From Gremmenia infestans (Eukaryota > Ascomycota > Leotiomycetes > Helotiales > Hamatocanthoscyphaceae), in assembly GCA_032629725.1 (NCBI GenBank), contig JAFEVB010000019.1:434001-498000 (forward strand): a DNA stretch of 64,000 nucleotides, read 5' to 3'. Both the position numbers and the translations under genes were made by a program. Under the pieces are notes generated by a model. That model searched no databases. It saw only the letters and a program-made list of their open reading frames with translations, and was not told the DNA's origin. Below, piece by piece: positions 24,901 through 36,890 of this stretch. How positions within the stretch are numbered: position 1 is the stretch's first letter; each line of letters starts with the position of its first letter.

Positions 24901-26784
24901 CCATCGGTCTCGAGACGAGCAATAATCTCCTCTGCAAATTCGCTAACCTTCTTTTCATCACCCAGGTTGGCTGCCCACTTTGCAAGCCAGGGCTTAGGCG
25001 CTTCGGTGATAAAGGCCTTCGAGTTTGCAGCTTTTTGAACCTCGCCAATAAATCGTTGGCGATGTTCCTTTCTAGCAATGAGAGATCCGAACCCAAATTC
25101 TGGATTTGATGCAATCGTAGCCGAAATACCGGCATTCTGAGAACCAAGTGCATTCGCCAAATATAGTCTCTTGCCAAAAATTTGATCCAGAATCTTCATG
25201 TATGCCGATTCAACTTTTGGCTGGGAGAGATCGTACGCTTCCCGTGACTCGATAGGTCCTTCGGGATTTCCAACCTCGAGGTTTTGAATTGGTTTCTCTG
25301 ACTTTAAATTTTGAAAGACGCCACGCAAAGCCTGTCGGACGGTATCTGGTGCAATATATCCTAATTGATGTCCAACTATCGTCTCAACTCCACCACCAGG
25401 TCCAGATTTCAAAGTTGTTAGCAGATCGAGAAGTAGAGGTCCCCATTTCGTAGTCTTTCTCCGAATTTGTTCCAACACCGCCAATCGCTTAATGGATTTT
25501 GGAATAGTCTCAACAAGCTTAGATCCCAACCAAGGTCTGTATAATCGTGCTGTGATGACACCGGCCTTGGCAAAATCCTCGCTTGGCTTGGCAGCATCAA
25601 TAGCTTGAGCAAAAGCCCCAACATCAGATCCAAAAATGAACAAAGCGTTTTCTGCGTTTGCTGGTCCAGAGTATTGGAAAGGGGTATATTCTCGTCCCGC
25701 ACTTTGCTTCAACTGTGCCCAAATTACGGATACGAAATTGTAAATATCATCCGAAGTGACTGGCCGTACCGTAGATGGTTCCACAGTGGTTGCTGAAGAA
25801 GCTGTATCCTTGCTGTCGACGCTGCTCTCTCTCCCAGATTTCGATGACGAGCCAACTGATGATGCCTTCGACGGGATTTGGGAAGGGACTGCCTCTACAG
25901 CTAGAGTGGAAGCAGCTCCAGCTACTCCCGTGGCAGCTGTGGAACCCTGGGCTTCCGCAGTCTCAGAAATAGTGGCTACTCTTCCATTGTCTGCATATAT
26001 GCTGGTCCCACCAATTTTACTGCTTTGGAACGCTTTGACGGCATCCAGGTCCAAAATATCCCTGACGAGGTCCGCATCCTCAAAAGCAATATGGTTGTCC
26101 TCCGAAGACGACCCAGCGTCGAAGAAATGTATGACTCCCTTGCCTGACTTGATTGCCAGGGCATGGGCAGTTAAAGCAATATCCTGAGCTTCTTGTAATG
26201 TCTCGGATTGGAGGAATGTAAAGCCGGAATTTCGGATTGAAGTGATCGAGGAGTAGTCGGGGTAGTGAGCGGGCTGTAGGGAGACGTGGATCACAACTGG
26301 GAGGTTTGCCAGTCGGTAGAGGTGTGGAACTGAAGATATGAGGATAGAGGAGCTCGTGGTGACGGAAACGAGTCTGCCGCTTCGAATTGGAGCGAATACG
26401 GATAGTAGAGGGTCGGCATTATGTCTAACGGTTTGAATCTGTGTGACTTTGTCAAAATATGCGCTTTCTCAAGCTTTTGTATGCTTCAATACCTCGGGAA
26501 CGCCATTCTCGGTGGCAGCAACAAGACTTCTGTCCTTGCGGCCAGCATACCGGCGCAGATGTAGAGAGAACTCGGACTCGATTGACTGGGCGGGCTGCAC
26601 AGAGACGATTACGTCGCTGGACAAATAAGCAATTCTTGCCACTATTCGCACGAATGTCAGATGAGAGTCATGCAAGATCGGCAACAAGGCGGGGTGGTTG
26701 CAGCAAGCAAGCCAGGATGTGGGAGAAATGTAACATACCAGCCTCTTCAGGCGTACGAATCTTCAGCTGGGATACCGTCGCCAT
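21932..26784 (-). CDS. MET5: sulfite reductase [NADPH] hemoprotein beta subunit
   Basis: Reduces sulfite to sulfide for cysteine/methionine synthesis, together with the flavoprotein alpha subunit. Four exons are proposed, 26784-26739, 26641-26493, 26438-22038 and 21961-21932, giving 1541 aa. Introns 1 (GTATGT..TAG) and 3 (GTAAGT..TAG) are canonical. Intron 2 (26439-26492, GTATTG..CAG) is inferred because the reading frame meets a TGA at 26469-26471. It is 54 bp, phase 0, and its removal restores the frame. A pyruvate-oxidoreductase-like N-terminal region is followed by a flavodoxin domain starting near residue 800 (LFASDNGNAESLSK). The two sulfite reductase ferredoxin-like/siroheme modules come next, with Cys pairs in CVAFPTC and TGCPNGC. 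The tail is acidic (EEESDEE). A longer N-terminus from 26898 is possible. Confidence 0.88.
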
Positions 26785-27653
26785 ATTGTCCGTTATATGA
26801 TGATTGTCCCGGCGCAAAGAGTGAGGAGAGGAAGGAGAAGAAGGAGAAGAAGGACTCGCAGCAGTGGTACGAGTAAGGAAGGGCAAGGACAAAGCCATCC
26901 TCTTTTTTTTCCTTTGCTGTATGTAGATTCTCTTCTAGCGATGCTTGGGGCGGGCGATACTCGGAGGCTGGACCGGGGGTTTGCTCGGGGTTTTGGCGCC
27001 ATTCAGCCAACGGGAAGCTCTGTAATTACCCAGCTGCGATGGAATGTGTGAGTAGCTCCATCAACGGTGGGGGTGTGCGTCTCCAGAAAATGCGGGATGT
27101 AGAATGAGGAGCAGCCAATCAACACGGGCTGTAATGCGACTAAGAGGGGCAACGTTGAGCACGCAATTATCTAAAGAGTGAAGAGAAATGGATAACCAGA
27201 CGCCTTCTCCCAGTCAGCTGAATACGAAGATGTCTGAATAATAATCATGACGCCGAGAGTGAAGGCGCCATATGCAATTTTTACTTCTTCACTTCTTTCC
27301 GCCTCTGCGCAGTCGTCTGAGTATAATAGTTCTCCCAAACCTTCAATTCCATACTCTCAAATTCATTGGCTACGATGTATGCAGAAATGTCTCAAGTGAA
27401 CTTCTAGCAATCCAATTTATGTCATGGAATCGAGGGTGATCCCATTATCCTATCTTCAAGCATACATTTCATTACTCTCTAAATCATTATATCTAACCGC
27501 ATACCTAGGGACTAAATTACCGAGTGGGTAGCTCAAGAATACACCAGAAAATGCCCCCTCTTCAGACCCAGAACGCCGGCTTTCCACTGCAGATACTCGT
27601 ATCTCGACCACATGGCCTCAGTTCACAACACTATACAACTCTCTCTCTTCACA
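26785..27653. promoter_or_regulatory. sulfite reductase promoter and Kei1 3' region
   Basis: 869 bp upstream of the sulfite reductase start. A purine-rich GGAGAAGGAGAAGAAGG tract sits at about 26835-26853 in the presumed leader. An in-frame upstream ATG at 26898 would add 38 residues. No separate gene is seen. Confidence 0.45.
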
Positions 27654-28722
27654 TTACAGCTTTCCCAAATTCGGAGAAGGCTTGGGCGGGCCAGTTCCGC
27701 TCCTCGCTCTTCTTTCTCTCTCCACGGTCCCTCCTGGGCCAGACGCCATCCTTGTAGTCTTGAATCTCCCATCCAGCCCCTTAACCCAAGCTTCGTCAGC
27801 CTGTCCTCCAAGCCAATAACCCTTCCCTACAGCAACCATAATTCTCCCCAACTTGCCCTTCCACCCTTGACCTTCAGGCGCACTCTCCGCAAAAGGATTG
27901 TCCGCTCGGGTATCAACTGCCCCGTCGGTATGAAGGTGTAGTTTTGTCGACGAAGATGAGTAAACGTGTTGCCGTAGAACTTGTCGTGCATATGCCATCA
28001 TGACCAGAATGAAGTACACCCGGATCAAAGTCAAGACCACAACGACTAGGAGACTCGGAATGCTTTCCTCGATGCCTGCTGCATGGCCCAGACTTGGGCT
28101 CGCCGCAGACGCTGCAGCACTCCCGGCCGCGGCATAGGCGACTGCTTCCTGCCCGCCTGAGACGCCTCCCCCTGGAGTCGCAACCACGTCAACTCTGGAT
28201 GTATTGTACTTAGGGTTCGTGAAGCCGGCAGTATCATCGATTGTCCCGCTACCCGGTGCACTGCTGGGAATGCCCGACTTTGACTGATCGGCGCTGACGG
28301 CCAAGAACCAGGTGATCGTGAAGGCAGAAGTGAAGGCGGTGTTTACGATAGTATCGATCAGGTAGAGCCAGGCCAGCGCGAGATTGTGGAACGGACTTTG
28401 TTTTCGGATATGTGGCGCGAGGATGGCAAGCAGGACGAGCGCGATGCCCGAGTATATGTACATGGAGAGCTGTAGGGGTGATAATCGGAAGCCTGTGAAG
28501 ATGGCGAGGAGTCCAAAGAAGCCGGTGACTTTGTTGAATAGCATGGAAAGCGAGATCATCTCGACTCCTATGCGCAGATTTAAGAATCCAAGGAAAGTCT
28601 GTATCTCTTGTTAGTAGTTTGTTCATCGTAATTGCGTAGACCCTCGATGCTGGGCGCCTCCAGGCCCCTGATCTGGGAGGATTGAACATACTCTTGGTTT
28701 GGGCACCTGTAGGCGCATCCAT
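27654..28722 (-). CDS. KEI1: Kei1-like inositol phosphorylceramide synthase regulatory subunit
   Basis: Kei1 is a Golgi membrane protein required for Aur1 IPC synthase activity. Two exons are inferred, 28722-28642 and 28598-27654, giving 341 aa. The intron (28599-28641) has a strong TACTAAC branch and CAG acceptor but a weak donor GTCTAC, so exon 1 is less certain. The conserved core starts TFLGFLNLRIGVEMISL and continues with helices around LFNKVTGFFGLLAIFTG, LSMYIYSGIALVLLAILAP and LALAWLYLIDTIVNTAF. A variable Gly/Ser/Ala loop follows, then one more strong TM segment (SLLVVVVLTLIRVYFILVMM) and a basic cytosolic tail. The family assignment rests on this core. It is independent of the first exon. 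Confidence 0.78.
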
Positions 28723-29271
28723 CGTGGCAACATCGCCATGGTCAATATGTGGTGCAGGCTCTCTTTTCGATGTTGTGTAAGATGGAGTCGGTATTTGAAT
28801 GATTTGGCGGTTTTGTCTGTTGTGAAGAAAGATTGTCGTCTGGAGCGGCTTCTTCGGTCCCAAAATAATACACGGGCTGTGTCGGCTTTTTTGAGCCCGA
28901 CTCTATACTGGTACGTAGGATTCAAGGACGGAGAGATCTGCGCAAATTTTATTGTAATTTGAAAATTATTACAATCATTTATGGTAGCTTCACGACTTAG
29001 TATTTTGTTTAATTTTAGTTGGGACTTAGGAATTAGAAACGGCTTTAATATGTGCTCATGTTTTCAGATCTTAGAGAGTTTAGAGCATCCATGCATTACT
29101 ATGCAGAATGACAGTTTACTTTATCTCACCAAGAGTTCAGTATTACTACATTATTTCGTAGCCAAGAGGCTGTTCCATTATCATACAAGTGCTAATTCGC
29201 TCCGCTATGCTCCAGACCCAAGAACATTTCCTATAAGACAAAACAACCAAGAGAATGCCCCTCTTTACGCT
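28723..29271. other. intergenic: Kei1 promoter, Ypt6 3' flank
   Basis: 549 bp, AT-rich around 28940-29180. ORFs here have no family resemblance and I regard them as chance. Confidence 0.4.
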
Positions 29272-30162
29272 TTAACAAGCACATCCTTCTTGGTTCTGGG
29301 GCGTTGGGTTGATATTGACATCAATCACTGATCCCGTTGTTAGAATGTGTTTTGAATGGCCAGATTCACAAAACTTACTTTGGTTCCCCGCTGCTACACT
29401 TCCTTCCGCCCCGTCCATTCCTGGTAAAGCCTGGGCTATTCTCTTGAACAAATTCTTAACGTTGTGGCCAACCTTTGCACTCGTCTCGATAAACATCAAG
29501 TTGTTCTTCTTTGCTTCTTCTTCGCCTTGCTGTGTCGTGACCTCTCGTTTGTCATTCAAATCGGTCTTGTTTCCAACCAGGACAATTATCACATCGTTTC
29601 CTCGCTCTCCGCGTACATCATCCACCCATTTGCGTGTATTCTGGAACGATTTGGCGTCTATAAATGGTCAGACATATTCTACTTCATATCATAAGAGGAA
29701 ATAGTACTTGATATGTCATACACCACCACGGCTACGCTTGAATCTCGAATGTATGATGGGATCAAACTCCGGAATCTCTCTTGTCCTGCCGTATCCCATA
29801 ACTGTAGGCGCACTGTCCGGTCCTCGAGGTACATTGTCTGCATGCAATGGTCAGCTTATCTTCTTCCCAATGCTTCCTAGGTATGCTCACTTTCGAAAGA
29901 AAGTCAATTCCTATTGTTGCTTGGTACATGTTGTCGAACGAATCGTACATGAATCGTGTGATGAGAGATGTCTTGCCCACTGCATACTGTCAGTAAACAT
30001 TGAACCTTTCCCGCTCGCTGAACGTGCTGCGTACCACTCTGTTCGCCCAGAAATACCAATCTGTTTTCTCAAGTCAGCCACCGGTGCCTTGGATCATGCC
30101 ATGAATAGAGCCTACTTGAATTTCTTCAGGGGGTTGTTGTATGAGCCCGCTGTTTGCGCCAT
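29272..30162 (-). CDS. YPT6: Rab6-type GTPase Ypt6
   Basis: Ypt6 directs endosome-to-Golgi and intra-Golgi retrograde traffic. Six exons are reconstructed: 30162-30116, 30060-30035, 29979-29891, 29837-29708, 29657-29379 and 29327-29272, coding 208 aa. Exon 2 is only 26 bp, and the P-loop (FLGEQSVGKTS) is split across exons 2 and 3. Rab6 effector-region sequence (ATIGIDFLSKT), DTAGQERF (G3), NKTDL (G4) and ETSAK (G5) are all present. The protein ends GCAC, a double-cysteine geranylgeranylation signal. The last intron (29328-29378) is 51 bp and has no in-frame stop, so its retention would only insert 17 residues. Confidence 0.93.
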
Positions 30163-30520
30163 GATGTCTAGAATATGGGGGTTTGATTTCGATTGATTGG
30201 GTTAGGAGTTTGGATACTCGCAGGATTCGCGTATTGGAAGTATGTACAAAGGAGCCGTGGGATTGAGAAAGGCGGGATTGAAACGTTATGGTTGAAAGAG
30301 GTGCTCAATATCATCAGCAACACCCTCAAAGAAAAGGAGAGCGGTGGCATCCTCCAAGCCACTCCAGTGACTCCACTCCATACTTGAGACGCTAGGCTTG
30401 GTTGGGACTAGCTCTCGATAAGGTTAAAGTATCGATTATTTTTCACGGCTTCTCAAAAGTCAAGTAGAGGAATTCGAGAAACTTTTTACCACGACTAAAT
30501 TTGCTTCTTCATTGACCACC
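30163..30520. promoter_or_regulatory. divergent promoter region Ypt6 / Nop53
   Basis: 358 bp between divergent starts. A short ORF seen here has no supporting features. Confidence 0.4.
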
Positions 30521-31895
30521 ATGCCGATCATAAAGCCTGCCACGCTGGCTCCGGATGCGCCTCATCAGCACAAGCAACCCTCCAGAAAAGGAAAGAAGGC
30601 TTGGAGAAAAAATGTGGATGTTACCGAAATTCAAGAGGGGCTTGAGGAAGTGCGCGAGCAGATAATCACAGGGTATACAATTGCTATATGGCTTTTTAGT
30701 TGATCAAATCTAATCATTACTCAGAGGTGTCATTGCCGAGAAAGATTCCTCAGAGCTCTTCGCTGTCGACACGGCCGGCGACATTTCCATACCCAGAAAA
30801 TTCTTGAAGGAAACCAAACGCCTCAAAGCTGACGAGATCATTGCCCAACGCTCCGCTGTTCCAGCAGTCTCGGACCGTAAGCGACCAGGTGATAACACTA
30901 CGAATGGGGTCGTCCAACCCAAGCGTCAGAAAACCAGCTATGTCTCACATAAAGAACTTACCCGACTCCGCAATATCGCCGACGGACGAAAAAATGAAGC
31001 TCTAGTCGAGGTTACAGAGGCTTCCTTCGATCCATGGGACATCCAAAAAGATGTTGAAGAAGCAAAACAAGACCCCCGCTTCTCGTTCCTCGAGAAGAGC
31101 AAAAAGAAAACCGCCCCAAAAACCTTGAAACAGAGACCCATTTCTCTCGCAGCCAGCGGCAAAGACATCCCAGCAGTTAAGAAGCCAGAGGGCGGCTATA
31201 GCTACAATCCCATGTTCGCCGACTATGAAGAGCGTCTCACGACAGAAGGCAACAAGGAAACCGAAGCCGAGAAGAAGCGTCTCGCAGCTGCAGAAGCAGA
31301 ACGCGTAAAATTCGAAGCGGCAACCAAATCTGCCGCGGAGGCAGAGGCTGCAGAAGCTCGAGCAGACCTGTCGGAATGGGAGGAAGATTCTGCATGGGAG
31401 GGCATTGAGAGCGGGGCTGAGGATGTGAGGTTGAATGCCAAGAGACCTGAGCGGAAGACACAGGTGCAGAGGAACAAAATAAAGCGGAGAAAGGAGGAGG
31501 AGCGCAAAGCGAAGATGGCTGCAGATATCAAGAAGAAGAATGAGCAGACGGCGCAAGTGAAAAAGATCGCAAAGGCGTTGAATGCCAAGGAGACCTCCCG
31601 TGCCTTGGCTCTTCTGATGGACGATGATGATAGCAGTGACGGCGATGATCTCGAGCTGAGACGACGGAAACTGGGCAAGATTGCTCTGCCGGAAAGAGAC
31701 TTGGAACTGGTTCTGCCTGACGAATTACAGGAGTCGCTGAGATTATTGAAGCCGGAAGGGAATCTGCTCAAGGACCGATACAGGAATCTTCTTGTGAGGG
31801 GTAAAGTCGAGAGTCGCAGACCTATCAGCTTTTCCAAGAAGGCGAAGAGAAAGGCTACGGAGAAGTGGACGCACAAAGACTTTATGTTGCATTGA
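30521..31895 (+). CDS. NOP53: ribosome biogenesis protein Nop53 (GLTSCR2 family)
   Basis: Nop53 is a nucleolar factor of 60S maturation that recruits the exosome helicase Mtr4 for ITS2 processing. Exons 30521-30672 and 30725-31895 give 440 aa (intron GTATAC..CAG, phase 2). The N-terminus has the family pattern QPSRKGKKAWRKNVDVTEIQ followed by an LFAVDTAGD segment. The middle is Lys/Glu/Ala-rich and predicted helical. The C-terminal third contains RPERKTQVQRNKIKRRKEEE and a Leu-rich stretch near the end. The basic, highly charged composition agrees with a nucleolar protein. I chose the first ATG (30521), which gives the conserved N-terminus. Confidence 0.88.
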
Positions 31896-32548
31896 GCAGT
31901 TTTCAAAGAATGATAGATTATGTGAATGTCTCCTATATCCAACCATACCATACTTCTCTTATATCTCGTAAACCTATTGCATATAAAACATGTTGCGAGA
32001 TTAGTAACCTGGTACCTGCAGGTAACCCTATGGTCCAAGTCCAGTAGCTAGGTAACTTTCACAGATAGTGACCTCCTAGGCAAGAATAGTAGCACTAATG
32101 CTCCTCACTCTCAATTTCCACTGCGCTTGACACTTTGACACAAACCTCGAAGCTGATATTCTTGTTCACCTCGATAATGCGTAATGGAGCACCAAGATGA
32201 ATAACAACCCAGTCTCCCAGTGCAAAGGGCGACCTCGCTTAATTGCCAGGCGCCCCTTTTTTCGTCTAGGTAGGTACACAGCACATCACTCCAACCAGGT
32301 CGCAATAAAACATGTAACATTTTCAAATGTATTCAAGTTCTCATAATATGATATAGATGTTTCTCTAAATGCGGATGGATAACCAGAAACTCTGCGCTAG
32401 CCCTCGATGGACTCTCTGAAAGCCGTATGCTGGCCCGTGGGCATAGCGCTCTGCTGTAAATATTTCCAGAAGCTACCTTATATACTGAGATATCCATTCT
32501 CTCATTCCCATTACGATTTCGATCTTGAGACAGCGCTCAGTCTCCGTA
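31896..32548. other. convergent 3' intergenic region
   Basis: 653 bp between the Nop53 and Urk1 stops. A TCTAGGTAGGTAC motif lies at 32265-32277. No gene is recognised. Confidence 0.4.
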
Positions 32549-34493
32549 CTAACAGCCTAGATAGCGCGATTCCACCCACCGTTCCTCGAAATCCGGCACC
32601 GTGGTGCACACCACGACCTTCACACCCGGAAACACCTTCGTGAGGCCCTTCAGCGCAATCCGGCCGGCAAAATACGTGACGAAGACGATCTTATCCTCGG
32701 GCACCCCGTGGTCCACCAATACCTGCACAGCCATCAAGCCTGCTCCGCCGCTCGACATCTGGGGATCGAGCAGGAGCACGCCGTCGTGCGTGCGGATGTC
32801 TTGGGGCAGTTTCAGATAGTGGAGCTCAGGTTCCCCGGTTCGGATATTGGATTGGATGAGTAGGCGGCCGGTTTTGCAGTCGGGGAGGACGCGTCGGAGG
32901 CCGGTCTCGAAGGTGGAGCCGGCGCGGAGGATGACTACTGCGCTGGTTTCGCCAGTTGCGTGGAGGCCGTGGTATTTGTTGCCGGTGGGAGTTTCGACGG
33001 TTACTGATTCGAAGTAGATATTGTTGAGAGCACTGTTCGTGCGTGATTAGCTTGTATTCTCCGTGATATCACATCGTGGTTTCTGGACTCACTTTTCGAC
33101 GAGTAGAGCTGCGATGCGGTCGAAATAGAAGATGAAGTCTTCTGCTGATGTATCAATATCCTGTATGATGGTATTCTGTAGAACGTAATTAGTCAGAATT
33201 GGAATTTGGGGCGCCGTGAGTGAAACGTTCGTCTCTTCCGAGTACATGTACTTACCATACCCCGAACCTGCGACGTCTGTTTGAGGAGAATCACATTCTC
33301 GGATAGAGCATCGTTTTCCGAGCCTTGGCCCAATTTCTTGAGCGCTGCTCTGTGGCTCTTTGATTTCTCAATAAGTTTACGCTCGATGTATTGTATTACC
33401 ATGACTTCAACATACGTTAGTTGGAACCCATGAGAAGATAATGGAGTCTTACCAATCGCGACCCTGTTTTCCACACCTCTGGGCACAATAATGTCTGCGA
33501 TGGTTAGTTTCCAAATAGCGCTCGCTAGGAACTATGCTCACCAGCAACCTTCCTCTGAGGCTCAACATATGCTTCAAAATTTGGTTTGACGTATGCAAAC
33601 CATTGCTTGATGCAGCCCTTAATATCTCTACCACGCTCTTCGACATCTCTGAGGACTTGTCGCGTATTAGTAGCTGGATCAGAAGGGACGTCGAGTTCTC
33701 ACTTCTTCGCGACAAGCAGGTGTCGGCATCCGCTTCACAGAAAATCTATGAATAAGTTATGGCTTAACATTTGGTTATGGAGAGCTATGTGTAGAGCTCA
33801 CCTTCATGTCAAGGAGCTCCAAAACTCTCGGGTCGTATAATGCAAAAATTCCTTCCAGGATAAGGACATGCGGGGAGTAGATGGAAGTTGTCTCTTTCTC
33901 CCGTGCGTGCTTCGCGAATGAGTATATGGGAATTTCCGCCCGTTTTCTGTAGATAAAGTTCAACATTCAGTCATTGACAGGTGTGAGCTCTGACAAGCAG
34001 CTTCACAAGGGGAAATACCCAGCTTTTAAATCTCGCAACCGGTCCACGAGAACATCAAAGTCAATGGCATCGGGAGAATCAAAGTCGTATTCGTTTCGAA
34101 AAGCTTTCCTTGATGCTTCTTCATCTAAACTCTTATAAAAAGAGTCCTATAGAGAATTTTAGAGAACGCAAAGAACACGATATATTCAGACTTGACTACC
34201 ATTGACAGAATTACAACCCACGGTAGGTTCAATTTCGACACAATCGCATGAGATAATGTTGATTTACCTGACCCTGAGCTGCCTATGAGGACTTTGAATC
34301 AGTAATGCCAGGGCATGAAGAACAAAAGATTTTTTATCAATATGGCAGTCCCATATTCTCCAAAAGGCATAATACGAAACTCAAACTCGCAAATCCATCA
34401 TTTTTTAAGGGGTTACTCACCTGCTATTCCAATGATAGAGACATCGGCCCAAGGCGGGCTGTAATGAGCCCGTTGGGTGACCACGTCGGCCAT
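32549..34493 (-). CDS. URK1: uridine kinase with C-terminal UPRT-like domain
   Basis: Pyrimidine salvage enzyme that phosphorylates uridine/cytidine. Ten exons are rebuilt, 34493-34421, 34282-34200, 34146-34019, 33946-33802, 33745-33703, 33655-33542, 33494-33453, 33404-33256, 33175-33093 and 33032-32549, giving 447 aa. All nine introns are GT..AG and the phases agree. The kinase domain starts with P-loop GSSGSGKS at 25-32, then DSFYKSL and the YDFDSPDAIDFD segment, and HVLILEGIFALYDPR. The UPRT-like part carries VVILRAGSTFETGLRR and a PRPP-site-like DPQMSSGGAG at about 376-385. Nine introns make it the most intron-rich gene here. Whether the UPRT half is active cannot be told from sequence. 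Confidence 0.9.
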
Positions 34494-35002
34494 GGCTATG
34501 TGTGTCTAACCTCAAAGATGTAGTCCAAGTGCAGGGGGCTGGGAAGCTCGATCGGCGGCCAGTGAGTGTGAAGAGCTCCGGTACTTAGGTATGTGTCGCG
34601 TGATACCTCAGGATTGTGTTGTCGGACCTTGGGGACCAGGCAAAGCTCTTTAGTTTAGATGTAGACCTAGATATAGACCTTTTCCACAATCCAGAATCTT
34701 TGCATTGAATACAGGTAGAACAACTTTATAGAAAGGAATTGGGACTTGAATACACTATCACGTGCAAAGCAGTCAAAGCTGTAGGGGGTCTAGTCTATTT
34801 TAAGCATAGTCACGTACCTTAGCGCTTCTCAGTTCAAGCTTCAAAATCGCTTCGAGCTTTTCACGCACCTCCATCCTTCTTATCCCACAGACATTTAAGT
34901 TTTCTGCTCTCAACTAGGCAGGTGCAGGACACTCTGACCTTCAGAGCTCCCCACATATGCCTATGGAGACCAGATAGATTGACGGTCAGCCTGATTGCAA
35001 GA
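34494..35002. promoter_or_regulatory. divergent promoter region Urk1 / Gid8
   Basis: 509 bp between divergent starts. It contains TACTTAGGTATG near 34583. No gene is seen. Confidence 0.4.
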
Positions 35003-36228
35003 ATGGTCAGTAAGAGCTTTGCACACGCACCCCACCTCTTCTGCCTCCGGGGCTGACAAACCCCTTCAGACGTCCTCGACGGCTTCTACAACCACACCGA
35101 TACGCCATGCTTTCGAGCGACGCGTCGAAGAGGTGAAGCCTGTTAAAGAGTACGATCCCCCTCCTTTTCCCCCTCGATGTTCTACGGGCCCAGCGCTTTG
35201 CACACTCTTTATGATGACTTTTATCAACTGGGAATCTCTCCTAAAAATTACGTATGCGGAGAACACATTTAGTTGTCTACCTGAACGAGTGATTGTTGCA
35301 TATTGCAATGGGCTCAGCGACTTATGATTATTTTTGTTCGGATACCGTGCTGACTCGAATGATTCATAGTGATATCAACAAGCTCATCCTGGACTACCTG
35401 ACCACTGAAGGTTATCCATCTGCGGCAGCGAAATTCTCCAAGGAAGCCAACCTTGATGCTCGACATGATGAGGCCTCGGTCAGGTCGCGTCAACAGATTC
35501 AGCACTCGATTCACTTGGGATGCATACAAGAAGCCATCGAAGCTTTAAACGAACTTGAGCCTCAGGTCAGTTGCACCATCATTTATTTTCTCTCCATTTC
35601 TTCCTTGCTATGATTAGACACGTTCATGCACCACTCATATAGCCTTCGGGTCGGTGATGAGATACATACCAAACTACTTCAGTCCTCAGTATGAGCAACA
35701 TATTTGATTCTAAATCTTTGTCCCATGATGTACATCTGTCGCCCAGTCTGACAAGAAATCTAGGTTCTTGATAAGAATCCTCCTTTGCACTTTGCGCTTC
35801 TTCGCCTGCAACTCGTCGAGCTCATTCGGACCTGCCACGCCACTCCTGGGGGTGATATCACTCCAGCGATCACTTTCTCTCAAGAGCACCTGGCTGAGCG
35901 AGCGGCCTCAAACCATGAGTTCTTGGAGGATCTAGAAAGAACAATGGCCCTTCTGTTCTTCGCTCCAGACAGCCTTGAACCTCAGTTGGCCTCCCTTATA
36001 CACCCCGATCTCAGAAGATCTGTGGCAGACAGGGTCAACAAAGCGATTTTGACATGTCAAAATCAGCGACGTGATGCAGCTATTAGAAATATTGTGCGGC
36101 TTCGTGCATGGGCTGAGAACACAGCGAGGGATAGGAAGAAAGATCTGCCTGATCGTCTGGATCTAGGCCTGGACGGTAGCGAAAGAGATGACAGGCACGA
36201 GCATGGCCACGAGCCTATGATCACATGA
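35003..36228 (+). CDS. GID8: GID/CTLH E3 ligase subunit Gid8 (LisH-CTLH-CRA)
   Basis: Gid8 is a scaffold of the GID ubiquitin ligase that degrades gluconeogenic enzymes in yeast. Exons are inferred as 35003-35005, 35070-35149, 35370-35565 and 35764-36228, coding 247 aa. Exon 1 contributes only the ATG. The 64-bp intron after it (GTCAGT, CTGAC branch, TTCAG) joins Met to TSSTASTTTPIRHAFERR, where family proteins also begin. The LisH motif (DDINKLILDYLTTEGYPSAA) crosses intron 2. CTLH/CRA sequence follows, with VLDKNPPLHFALLRLQLVEL directly at the start of exon 4. The C-terminus is charged and ends DRHEHGHEPMIT. Introns 2 and 3 are long for this genome (220 and 198 bp). Confidence 0.87.
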
Positions 36229-36890
36229 TAGATGATGGAGCTGGCGTTAAATGTATTATGATAGGGGTTTGGCGTTTGGGAAGACAATGCAATGCGATGT
36301 ATACTGGCTCGGGGTGTATAAGGTGTAGGGTCGTGTGGGATAATGACTGGAGTTTAGGATAGGAGCGCATGCAGCTAGCATCGAAGACTTCTTTCAGTCA
36401 CAGGTCCAGAAATTCAGAAGGCCTAGTCTTTTCCAAGTCCATGTGTTTATGAATGCTTCGCTTCCACTTTCTGCTACCACGTGCGTGCAACCTGACATTG
36501 ATCGACTTTGAGTGTTTATTGTAATTATTAAAAAGTGAGATCGACGGCACATGGGGGATTTATTAATACCGCATCTTCAAGCGAACTGTCCGAATTTTCC
36601 AAATTTCCCCTTGCAGTGGGGCGATGTGACAGAAGAGAAGATTCCGCGTGTTCCGTTCCCACTACTCGTCCATGACCCCTACCCGTCCCCATCCCTACGT
36701 CAGATCATAGGATAAGAAAGAAGCGAAGCTATCTTGTGTTGTTGTCCCTCACCTTCACCTTCTTTAACAATAGATACAATTATTACCATTCCTTATATCC
36801 TCTCGCCATCAACTCATCACCTACTCCACCTTCGAATACACGAACATGCGATACCATCAATAACATACCGCTACCCACCTAATCTCAGAA
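36229..36890. promoter_or_regulatory. promoter region of NADH dehydrogenase
   Basis: 662 bp between Gid8 and the dehydrogenase start. It contains CT/CA-rich leader sequence just before 36891. No gene is supported. Confidence 0.4.

Noticed and set aside
26668..26898. Longer sulfite reductase N-terminus from the ATG at 26898
   Set aside because: It adds a Ser/Pro-rich purine-tract translation and the enzyme is cytosolic. The ATG at 26784 gives the better start, though the longer form is not excluded.
31223..32038. 271-aa minus-strand ORF opposite Nop53
   Set aside because: It is the Ser/Leu/Phe-rich mirror of a Lys/Glu/Ala-rich coding strand, a typical antisense shadow.
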